From assembly GCA_024509875.1 (NCBI GenBank), contig JAMPIV010004262.1, positions 694,001 to 758,000 of the forward strand: a stretch of 64,000 nucleotides of DNA, in the 5' to 3' direction. The translations under genes and the position numbers were made by a program. This document shows positions 24,983-35,751 of the stretch, in pieces. The stretch's first letter is position 1; every line of letters starts with the position of its first letter. The notes below the pieces were generated by a model that saw only the letters and a list, made by a program, of their open reading frames with translations, did not search any database and was not told the DNA's origin. The DNA comes from Oreohelix idahoensis (taxonomy: Eukaryota; Mollusca; Gastropoda; Stylommatophora; Oreohelicidae).

Positions 24983-26140
24983 ACAGGAGAAATCATGAGG
25001 ACATACAGCAGAAAAACAAAACATAATCAATCTCCAGCTATGTTTTGGCGGATGACTTACTCGTAAGAATCCTAAACGTCAAATGTCACGACAGTTCAGC
25101 TATTAAGCTATGAACCAAAGAAATTTTAAAATACGGCAACCATAAAGTTACCGAACTTACTCAAAGAGTGCTTCTGTATGGCCAGAATAATTACATATTA
25201 AAAATCAGACAAATACAGAAAAAAAACGCTGTTTATAGAGCCTCTCGTTATAAAAAAAAAATTTTTTTTTAATACCGTGAGGTAGTTTGGGCTCTACATA
25301 AGTTCGGTGATACGTTAATCATATCGCAATACTTAACAAAGGGCCTGATGTATTTTATCAGTTTGCAGTTTGACGATCACAGTTACGCGTCGTTGCAGAT
25401 TGAGATCAAAATATCTTGTGCCACGAAAGACAGCACGATATGTTTTAAAGGTTTGACATTACCAATGTTTGAGAAGTATGTCACTATGTTTTTGACTAGA
25501 CTAATAACACGCATGTGCGTATAAAAATGTCCTAAAACTGAATGCATACAAGATTACAAAACCAAACACCGAACATTAGGAAACAAAACCCAAGTGTTCT
25601 ATGGAGCGCGACGTGTATGCGTCTATTCATGCTTGAAATTGAATAGATCACTTATCATGTTCTGTGAACAAATTAGGCCGAACAGGATGGCTTGGATCGA
25701 ATGTTTTTATACACGAGTTGATAGAAAGAAATATTGATGGCTTGACTTCCCACGCGAGAATAAACCCAAGGCAGGGTGAAAGTCTTAAGATAAGTCACGT
25801 CTCGAGGTGTAGTCGACTATGTCCCACCACAGTTCTCGATATGTTGTGCTCTTCATCAGTTGCATAACACTTCCTATGTCACAAAATCAAGCTATGCATC
25901 ATTTTTTCTCTCTGTTTTCTTTTACATCAACTATATTTTCTGTGGTGATTGTAATTTCGAGTGCTCTTCTCATCAATGTCCAATGAAGGTTGATTGTCTT
26001 CTCTGTTTGAGTTACTACATTTCTTGAAGGCGTATTTGTTGTCGGTGATAGCCCTTACAGTAGCCTGTAGGATCACATTAGCAACAATCAGCTGTCTAAA
26101 GATCTACTTTGATCAAATCATGTCTGCAGATTCAGCTAGA
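24983..26140. other. No recognisable gene
   Basis: Between two satellites. A palindromic A/T run lies at about 25251-25271. The open frame 25664-25867 has no recognisable motif. Confidence 0.4.
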
Positions 26141-29100
26141 AAATCATAATTTCTTGACAAAAGTCATAATTTCTTGACAAATGACACAATTTCTTGTCAA
26201 AAGTCATAATTTCTTCACAAGTCATAATTTCTTGACAAAAGTCATAATTTCGTGGCATAAGTTCTTGACAAATGCAATAATTTCTTGACAAAAGTCATGA
26301 TTTCTTGACAACAGTCATAATTTTTGGACAACAGTCATAATTTCTTGACAAAAGTCATAATTTCTTGACAAATGCCATAATTTATTGACAAAAGTCATAA
26401 TGTCTTTACAAAAGTCGTAATTACTTAACAAAAGTCATAATTTCTTGACAAAAGTCATAACTTCTTAACAAAAGTCATAATTTCTTGACAAAAGGTAATT
26501 TCTTGACAAATGACACAATTTCTTATCAAAAGTCATAATTTCCTGACAAAAGTCATAATTTCTTCACAAGTCATAATTTCTTGACAAAAAACATAATTTC
26601 TTGACATAAGTTCTTGACAAATGCAATAATTTCTTGACAAAAGTCATGATTTCTTGACAACAGTCATAATTTTTGGACAACAGTCATAATTTCTTGAGAA
26701 AAGTCATAATTTCTTTACAAATGCCATAATTTATTGACAAAAGTCATAATTTCTTGACAAAAGTCATAATGTCTTTGCAAAGGTCATAATTTCTGGTCAA
26801 CCGTCATAGTGTCTTGACAACAGGCATAATTTCTTGACAAACGCAATAATTTCTTGACAAATGTCATAATTTCTTGACAGCAGTCATAATTTCTTGGGCG
26901 GTCAAAATTTGTTCACAACACTCATAATTTCTTGTCAAAAGTCATAATTTCTTGACAACAGTCATAATTTCTTGAAAAAAGTCATAATTTCTTGACAAAT
27001 GTCACAATTTCTTGATTAAATAATTTCTTGACAAATGCAATAATTTCTTGACCACAGTCATAATTTCTTGACAACAGTCATATTTTCTTGACAAATGCCA
27101 TAATTTCTTGACAAATGCCATAATTTCTTTATAAAAGTCATAATTTCTTTGCAAAAGTCATAATTTCTTGTCAACAGTCACAATGTCTTTACAATAGTCG
27201 TAATTTCTTGACAAATGCCAGAATTTCTCGAGAAAAGTCATAATTTCTTGACAACAGTCATGATTTCTTGACAAAATTCATAATTTCTTTGCAAAAGTCA
27301 TAATTTCTAGTAAACTATCATAATTTCTTGACAACAGTCATAATTTCTTGACAAATGCCATATTTTCATGACAAAAGTCATAAGTTTTTGACAAAAGTCA
27401 TAATTTCTTGACAAAAGTCATAATTTCTTGACAAGTGCCATAATTTCTTGACAAAAGTCATTTCTTGACAAAATCATAATATCTTGACAAAAGTCATAAT
27501 TTCTTGACAAATGCCATAATTTCTTGTCAAAAGTCATAATTTCTTTGCAAAAGTCATAATTTCTTGCCAACAGTCATAATGTCTTGACAACAATCATAAT
27601 TTCTTGACAAATGCATAATTTCTTGACAAAAGTCTTAATTTCTTGTCAAATGTTATAATTTATTGATAAAAGTCATAATTTCTTGTCAAAAGTCATAATT
27701 TCTTGACAAAAGTCATAATTTCTTGTCAATTGCCATAATTTCTTGACAACAGTCATAATTTCTTGACAGGTCATAATTTATTGACAACTGTCATAATTTC
27801 TTGACAAAAGTCATAATTTCTTAACAAAAGTCATAATTAAAAGTCATAATTTCTTGACAAAAGTCATTTCTTGACAAAATCATAATATCTTGACAAGTCA
27901 TATTTTCTTGACAAATGCCATAATTTCTTGACAACAGTCATAATTTCTTGACAAAAGTCATAATTTCTTGACAAGTCAAAATTTCTTGACAAAAGTCATA
28001 ATTTCTTGACAACAGTCATAATTTCTTGACAAGAGTTATAATTTCTTGACAAAAGTCATAATTTCTTGACAAAAGTCAAAATTTCTTGACAAAAGTCATA
28101 ATTTCTTGACAACAGTCATAATTTCTTGACAAGTGCGATAATTTCTTTACAAAAGTCATTTCTTGACAAAATCATAATATCATGACAAAAGTCATAATTT
28201 CTTGACAAATGCCATGATTTCTTGTCAAAAGTCAAAATTTCTTGACAAGTCATAATTTCTTGACAAAAGTCATAATTTCTTGACAAATGCCATAATTTCT
28301 AGACAAAAGTCATGATTTCTTGACAACAGTCATAATTTCTTGACAAAAGTCATAATTTATAGACAACAGTCTTAATTTCTTGACAAAAGTCAAAATGTCT
28401 TGACAAAAGTCATAATTTCTTCACAACAGTCATAATTTCTTGACAAATGCCATAATTTCTACACAAAAGTCATAACATCTTGACAACAGTCATTATTTCT
28501 TGACACAAGTCATCATTTTTTGACAAATGCCATAATTGACAAAAGATAATTTCTTGACAAAAGCAATAATTTCTTGACAAAAGTCATAATTAAAAGTCAT
28601 AATTTCTTGACAAGTGCTATAATTTCTTGACACCAGTCATAATTTCTTGACATGTCGTAGTTTCTTGACAAAGGTCAGAATTTCTTGACTAATGCCATAA
28701 TTTCTTGTCATATTTTCTTGACAAATGTCAAAATTTCTTGACAATAGTCATAATTTCTTGACAAAAGTCAAAATGTCTTGACAAATAGTTTCTTGACAAA
28801 TGCCATAATTTCTTGACAAAAGTCAAAAATTCTTGACAACAGTCATGATTCCTTGACAGAAGTCATAATTTCTTTACAAAAGTCATAATTTCTTTACAAA
28901 AGTCATAATTTCTTGTAAACAGTCATAATTTCGTGACAACAGTCATAATTTCTTGACAAATGCCATAATTTCTTGACAAAAGTCATAATTTTTTGACAAA
29001 TGCCATAATTTCTTGACAGAAGTCATAATTTCTTTACAAAAGTCATAATTTCTTTACAAAAGTCATAATTTATTGACAACAGTCATAATTTCTTGACAAG

Positions 29101-29597
29101 AGTCATAATTCATTGACAAAAGTCATAATTAAAAGTCACAATTTCTTGACAAGTGGCATAATTTCTTTACAAAAGTCATAATTTCTTGACAAATGCCATA
29201 ATTTCTTGACAAAAGTCATTTCTTGACAAAATCATAATTTCTTGACAAAAGTCATAATTTCTTGACAAATGCCATAATTTCTTGTCAAAAGTCAAAATTT
29301 CTTGACAAAAGTCATAATTTCTTGACAAAAGTCATAATTTCTTGACAAATGGCATAATTTCTTGACACAAGTCATGATTTCTTGACAACAGTCATAATTT
29401 CTTGACAAAAGTCATAATTTCTTGACAACAGTCATAATTTCTTGACAAAAGTCATAATTTCTTGACAAAAGTCATAATTTCTTGACAAATGGCATAATTT
29501 CTTGACACAAGTCATGATTTCTTGACAACAGTCATAATTTCTTGACAAAAGTCATAATTTCTTGACAACAGTCATAATTTCTTGACAAAAGTCATAA
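26141..29597. repeat. 20-bp satellite, about 170 copies
   Basis: Unit 'agtcataatttcttgacaaa' with frequent single-base and small-indel variants ('tgccataat', 'caacagtc'). Duplicated blocks are visible: a block containing 'tggcataatttcttgacaca' recurs at about 29349 and 29489 with identical neighbours. It ends sharply at 29597. Confidence 0.97.
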
Positions 29598-29751
29598 CCG
29601 CCTTGCAGCGTTTTTAAACAACTAAAATAGGTTAGAGAGTTCTGGAAGTTCCTTAGTTTAGGAATTCTTTTTGTTTTCCCCATCCGTCAGCTGGAGATCT
29701 ACTCAATGTGATCTAACAGTGCAGCCCGATCGACTAGTTGTCGATCCTGTT

Positions 29752-30040
29752 ATCATCATCACCCTTTGACTCACCAATAAACTTTCAATAAACATATGCT
29801 TCCAAGTCTTCCTGACCCGTGCCATCCGCACAAGGTCTTTCCATTTCTTTTTCATTCCTTTGATGTCTGTTTCCAATTCTCTTCTTTACGTGCTTTTGTT
29901 TGTTTGTTTTGTTTACCTCTGCTTGTGTCACCCAAGGGATTCCAGGACAAGAACTGCCTTGTATTACTATTAACAGCTTACTTCAGTCTGCGTCCAAATC
30001 CATGTCCGGCTTCTTCTCATCTCTTGTTGCTCTGGTTCGC
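29752..30040 (-). pseudogene. LINE copy M: 3' terminal segment
   Basis: The 3' end of a minus-strand LINE of the copy P family. On the minus strand it runs from the end of the 26-bp array through a degraded WIGH-type segment and TRQFLSWNPLG to a TGATGATGAT tail at about 29752-29762. Several frame changes are present. It lies directly downstream of the minisatellite at 30041-30773, which interrupts the same reverse-transcriptase tail. Confidence 0.65.
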
Positions 30041-30773
30041 GTCATCAGTTCAACATCAGTGATCTTGTCATCAATTCAACATCAGTGATCTTGTCATCAA
30101 TTCAACATCAGTGATCGTGTCATCAATTCAACATCAGTGATCTTGTCATCAATTCAACATCAGTGATTTTGTCATCAATTCAACATCAGTGATCTTGTCA
30201 TCAATTCAACATCAGTGATCTTGTCATCAATTCAACATCAGTGATCTTGTCATCAATTCAACATCAGTGATCTTGTCATCAATTCAACATCAGTGATCTT
30301 GTCATCAATTCAACATCAGTTATCTTGTCATCAATTCAACATCAGTGATCTTGTCATCAATCCAACATCAGTGATCTTGTCATCAATTCAACATCAGGTA
30401 TTTTGTTATCAATTCAACATCAGTGATCTTGTCATCAATTCAACATCAGTGATCTTGTCATCAACTCAACATCAGTGATCTTGTCATCAACTCAACATCA
30501 GTGATCTTGTCATCAATTCAACATCAGTGATTTTGTCATCAATTCAACATCAGTGATCTTGTCATCAATTTAACATCAGTTATCTTGTCATCAATTCAAC
30601 ATCAGTGATCTTGTCATCAATTCAAAATCAGTGATCTTGTCATCAATTCAACATCAGTGATTTTGTCATCAATTCAACATCAGTGATCTTGTCATCAATT
30701 CAACATCAGTTATCTTGTCATCAATTCAACATCAGTGATCTTGTCATCATTTCAACATCAGTGATCTCGTCAT
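30041..30773. repeat. 26-bp minisatellite built from LINE codons, about 28 copies
   Basis: Plus-strand unit 'catcagtgatcttgtcatcaattcaa'. On the minus strand one unit encodes ITDVELMT, and the flanking LINE sequence encodes WYDEITDVEMMTR at exactly this point (about 30740-30790). The related LINE at 18057 has WYDKVTNVEQMTSTR at the homologous place. The array is therefore an amplified piece of the reverse-transcriptase coding sequence, not a foreign satellite. Confidence 0.92.
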
Positions 30774-32599
30774 ACCATGTCAATCCTTCTATTTTAGGCA
30801 AGCACCTATTTATGAAAGTCAGCAGCTCTTTGGTTGTTGTTTTTCTTGTTGTCCATGTTTGAGGACCATACAATAGGACTAACTTGATATTTGAATTGAA
30901 CATTCTGATTGTTGTGTAGGACCTGATTTCTCTTGATCTCCATATCATGGTTTAATGCAGTGAAAGCTTCTCTTGCTTTTTGTATTCTAATTATGATATC
31001 ACTGTCTGTACATCCATCTGTGTCGATATTCCTGCCTAGATAAGTATTTGTTTTCTACATCTTGTAACGGCGTTTCTTCAAGTATAATATTGTTATCATT
31101 TACTGCATTTATTCTGTCATCTTTATCTTTTCCCTGTGTTTATTCAGACCTACTTTCTGTGACCAGTAGACAAGTATTTTCATTCTGTTTTGCATCAGAT
31201 CACGGTTATGGGACAGAAGAGCCAGGTTATCAGCAAAATCTAGATTGTCAAGCTGTTTAAGCCAGATGCTCTCTGAGTTGTCCTTCATTACGAACTCTGT
31301 ATGTCATGTATTTAAACGTTGTCTTTACTAAGTTAATGATCTACAGGGAAACTTCACAATGCCTCATCAATTTCCAAAACGATCTTCTGTCAAATGCCTT
31401 TTCATAGTCCACAAATCGAACGTAAAGATGTGAGTTTCATTCTAGACTTTGTTCCACTTTTATTCTCAATATCTGATTTGTAGAGGATCTGTTTTGTCGA
31501 AAACATGTTTGTTGATATCTCATTTGTCTATTGACTATTTTAATCTCTCAAGAATGATTCTGTTTAATACTTTTCCCGGCACTTATAGAAATATTATTCC
31601 TCTATAATTTGTGCAATCATGTAAATCTCCCTTCTTAGGCAACTTGACCATATCAACTTCCTTCTATTCTGCTGGTGTGTCCTAAAAAATCTAGCAGTGC
31701 TTACCAAGTAGTTTGTATAATATCGCTGTAGAGGTGTCTGCTTTGATGGCCTATGTTTGAATGCCATCCGGACCAGCTGCCTTTCTACCTTTCAGAAGCT
31801 TTATGAGTTTTTTTATTTATTTCTTCTCTACTTGGTCGCTCACAGTTGATTTGTAGCTCATCTTCTGCTGGGTGGATGTCCTGGGGATTTGTTGGAGCTG
31901 GTCTATTGAGAAGTTCCTCAAAATGTTCTGTCCATTTCTTCATTTGTTCTTGTATATTACTAAGCAATTTTCCATTAGTGTCTTTGATCAGCTCATTTGC
32001 TTACTTAAATTTCACTGTTATCTTCTTTGTATTTTTGTACAGGTCCCTCATATTTTATTTGGCTGCAGGTTCCACTGTCTATCTTGCCAACTCATCAATA
32101 CATTTCCTTATTGTTATGTTTCTTCTTTCTTCTTTATTCGCTTCTGTCTACACCTCATGAGCTTTGGCTCTAGAACTTCTAGCTTTGCTTCTGTTTATGT
32201 ATGCTTTCTTGTTGTCTCTTTCTTTTGTCTTATTGGTGGTTTCTGTTGTTATCGCTGCTTTGTGCTGGCGCTTTCTTTTTACCAGTACTTCTGGCAAACT
32301 TCAGTCCATATATTTGTGATCTGTTGCCAGTTGGTCTTCCATATTTGCTACATCTTTCTGCAGTGGCAGCACGTGGTATTTGCTGGATATTTTGACCGTT
32401 AATGTTCTTTGTTTAGTGATTTCTTAGATACACCACAGAAAACTGTCGTCTGTAGCTATGTATTGGTGTATATCTTTATTTTGGCTAATGAAGATGGTGA
32501 TCTGATGGCACATCTGCATATCTACATATTCTTACGACATTTAATGATGGTCTAAATTTCTTCTTTATGCTGAATATGCTCAGTCTGATTTTCTGTTCT
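30774..32599 (-). pseudogene. LINE copy M: endonuclease end and reverse transcriptase
   Basis: Main body of copy M, read downwards. The DVPSDHHL end of the APE endonuclease lies near 32510. A degraded linker and KDTNGKLLSNIQEQMKKWTEH with PSREEINKK follow (31785-32000), then remnants of AGPDG, LPKKGDLHDCTNYRGI near 31625 and palm and thumb remnants. FNSNIKLVLLYG and TFINRCLPKIEGLTWYDEITD (30948-30774) close the segment. Many stops and frameshifts. It is clearly more decayed than the nested element it hosts. Confidence 0.82.
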
Positions 32600-32613
32600 A
32601 TGGTCTGGTTATA
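32600..32613. repeat. Target-site duplication, left copy
   Basis: ATGGTCTGGTTATA, matching 33830-33843 (ATGGTCTTGTTATA) with one difference. It flanks the nested plus-strand LINE and is part of copy M's endonuclease sequence. Confidence 0.85.
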
Positions 32614-33829
32614 ATACAGAAATTAACGAAGTACAAGCTGGTTTTCGACCAGGCAGAGGCATCAAAGACCATATATTCAAAATAAGGATCATAATAGAAA
32701 AGTGTAGAGAATTCAACGTTGACCTATATACTTGTTTCATTGATTACACCAAAGCTTTCGACTGTGTACAACATCAGCAGTTATGGACTATTATGGACAA
32801 TATGGGATTTCCAAACCACCTTATACAACTCATCGCACTGCTGTACCAAGAACAACAGGCAGCCGTAAGAATAGAGGGGGAAACATCAGAATGGTTTGAA
32901 GTACATAAAGGAGTAAGACAAGGCTGTACCCTTTCCCCTTACCTGTTTAACATTTATGCCGAGAATATCATGAGAAACATAAGAGATGACCAAGAACACA
33001 CAGAGTTTGACTCATTTAACATCGGCGGGTACCAGATCCCGGAAATCAGATATGCTGACGACACAGTCCTCCTATCGACCAACCCAGAAGGACTTGAACA
33101 ATTAATTCTGTCCACCAAAAAAACACAGCGAGGCCCAGAATCTATACCTAAACACCAAGAAGACCAAAGTATTGACAACAGACACAGTAAAGACCAAACC
33201 AGAAATCGAAATTGATAACGAAGAACTGGAAAGTGTTAATGAATTTGAATACTTAGGATCAATCATCAACAGCTCTGGCGACTGTGCAGTAGAAATTAAA
33301 AGAAGACTTGCAATTGCTTCACATAAACTAATACAGATGAAAAACCTATGGCAAGGCACAAGCAAAGAAACAAAGTTACAACTGATCAGAGCATGTACAT
33401 TCCCAGTAGCAACATACGGCTGCGAGACTTGGACGCTCAATAAAACAGATGCAAAAAAGGTTACATCATTCGAAATGAAATGCTACAGAAGGATGTTGAG
33501 AATACCTTGGACAGAAAAAAAAGACCAACAGAGAAGTACTGCACTCACTAAACGTACAGCAACATTGGCTCCTAAATACCATCAAAATTAGGAAGCTGAA
33601 ATTTTTCGGTCGTATAAAAAGACATAATAGTCTGGAAAAATTAGTGATGAAAGGCATTGTCCCTGGAAAAAAGGGGAAGGGGTCGACCTAGACGACGGTG
33701 GACCCAGGACATCACAGAGAGTCTGAACTTGTCTTTGGCTGATGCAGGTCGACTTGCCCAGAATCGTGATGCGTTAAGAGCAGCTGTAATGGAGACAACG
33801 CTCTGGAAAGAATACGTCACATGATGATG
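32614..33829 (+). pseudogene. Nested RTE/BovB-like LINE, nearly open but for three +1 shifts
   Basis: A 5'-truncated LINE inserted into copy M. Motifs in order: VQAGFRPGRG, CFIDYTKAFDCV (palm A), KGVRQGCTLSP, RYADDTVLLS (catalytic, near 33050), NEFEYLGSIINSSG, YGCETWTLNK, FFGRIKRHN, RPRRRWTQDI, and a stop at about 33820 followed by a TGATGATGATGG tail. Only three lesions break the frame, each one extra A in a homopolymer: A7 at 33117-33123, A8 at 33515-33522 and A6 at 33667-33672. No other stop interrupts it. A 14-bp duplication flanks it. It is young relative to its host and related to the 8.0-9.7 kb element. Confidence 0.88.
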
Positions 33830-34245
33830 ATGGTCTTGTTATAGCTATGCTGCCTTGTGTATTCTTTTATGTGGCAACATGCTTCTTCCTATAGCCTGTT
33901 GATTTGAAGCTCCGAAGTTTGTGAATAGTTCCCATTTTTCGTTCATTATTGTTAGTCTATGATTTGCTATGTTTTTTTTTATTGCCTCCATTGTCTGTTC
34001 CTATCTGTGCATTTAGTTCATCCAAGAAATGTGTGATGTCTTTTCTTCTTTGTATTATCGATGCTATATCTATGTCTAGTCTGTTACAAACAATTTTTCT
34101 TTCACTAATTCTTCTTTCTCATTGGTTGGTGCATAACCCTATATGATATTTATCTATTTTTGTGTGTGTGTGCTGTTTTAAATGTTTGTATTGTAATTCT
34201 GGGTCCCATTGCTTCCCGTTCTATGAATGCTTTCTGTAAGGTAAA
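33830..34245 (-). pseudogene. LINE copy M: N-terminal endonuclease segment
   Basis: Minus-strand endonuclease upstream of the nested insert. It reads EREAMGPRI near 34215, then degraded segments, MNEKWELFTNFGASNQQAIG and HKRIHKAA, breaking off at the target duplication (33830-33843). It is colinear with copy P at 13027-13400. Homology to the family begins at about 34245, so copy M is itself 5'-truncated. Confidence 0.75.
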
Positions 34246-34985
34246 AATGGTAAACTGATAAGTTGGATTATATTACTGAGAATAGGTGAACTGTGAGTGG
34301 GACCTTTCATATATTTGTATTAATAGATAAAACCTAAAATAAAATGAATATTTCATTTAGCCCCATTTCTTGCATGCGTGTGTGCACTTTCAAACCGTCA
34401 TCTCCGCGCCCCCTTTCTATTAATTTCACGGAACCCACAGAAGCACGTTAATATTGTGTTATCGTTTCCAGTATCCGGGGTACATCTTCACTGTTTGTAC
34501 TGCGACCCAGGTTGGGCGTCGTAGTGTTGTGCTGTGGTTCGAATGGTTTAACTGTAAGAATTTAGTTAAACCTACCTATATCCTAATGTGCTAATGTTAT
34601 GCGAGCTTTGGAAGTAACTGAATCGCGTGATCAACTCATGATACCATTGATACGGTATGTATTCTATCTTTCTCTTTTTGTTTTCTTATACAAAATTTTG
34701 CCTTGTTTTGGCGAGGCCCGTCCCGTTTAACGTAGTCGGATATATTAAGGCGTATGTCCAAAAATAAAAGACCTCTAGGTGTGATAACATTAGTCTATTG
34801 ATCTTTCTCGTCTATTGATTCTTTGTTGATGTAATATCAAAGTAGCTATACGTTTCCCTGCTGCTATGGTTGTATTATTAAATTGTTATAGTGCATAATT
34901 CGAAGCAAAATTTTTACATTTATTTATATTGATGCCATAAATGTTTTTTAAAGTTATAATACATTTATTTATGTCACCATAGGTA
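34246..34985. other. No recognisable feature
   Basis: Intergenic, AT-rich. Nothing recognised. Confidence 0.4.
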
Positions 34986-35751
34986 AGATAATGTACACAG
35001 ATGTTACTCATGTCATCAGAGTGTCATCATTTACACTCATGTCATTGGTGTCATCAGATGTGTTATTATTTATATTGATGTCATAAGGGTGTCATACTAC
35101 AGTGATCAATATCGTCAGTTATACTATTGTTATAGATGTCATTAATGGTGATATACGTTACACTACAGTGATAGATTTCAGTTATACCGTTGTTATTGAT
35201 GTCATTAATGGTGCCATAAGTTATACCAATTTTATTGATGTCATCAGCTCTGAAATAAGCTATGATGATTTTATTATTGTCATTATTGGTAATATAAATA
35301 ATATTAATTTCAGTTTACTTATCTTTCTTGACGTCATTAGTTATGCTTGTCTTATTGATGTCATCAGATGTGCCATTAGTAATACTACTTCTTCTGCTGT
35401 GATCAGCTGTGTAATCATTAATACTATCTTTATTTATGTCATTAAAGATGTCATCGGTTATGCTACATTTATTAATGTCATCAGCTGTGTCATCCATTAT
35501 ACCACACTTATTGGTGTGATCCACGGTGTCACAGTTATACTGCTGTTATTGATGTCATACACTGTGACATTAGTTATAATGTCTTTATTGATGCCATCAA
35601 CTGTGACATCGGTTCTACGGTCTTTATTGATTTCATCCACTGTGACATTAGTTATAATGTCTTTATTGATGTCCTACACTGCCAAATCAGTATTACTGTA
35701 TTTATTGATGTCATCAACCGTGACATCGGTTCTACTGTCTTTATTGATGTC
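34986..35751. repeat. 39-bp minisatellite, left part
   Basis: Degenerate 39-bp unit close to 'ttattgatgtcatcaactgtgacat' plus 'cagttatactgtct'. Units become more alike towards the right. Because 39 is a multiple of 3, an open frame of 223 codons (35102-35773) runs through it with a periodic Tyr/Val/Ile peptide; it is not a gene. The array resumes at 39186 after the LTR insertion. Confidence 0.85.

Noticed and set aside
24260..24996. Long minus-strand open frames with repeating Cys/Tyr/His peptides
   Set aside because: They lie entirely in the 26/27-bp satellite and exist because the 27-bp variant preserves frame.
25664..25867. 67-codon open frame between two satellites
   Set aside because: No family resemblance, no upstream or downstream gene signals.
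26141..29597. Hundreds of TTGACA hexamers, like bacterial -35 boxes; also a possible CRISPR array
   Set aside because: The context is a eukaryotic satellite; there are no spaced -10 boxes, and units are contiguous with no unique spacers.
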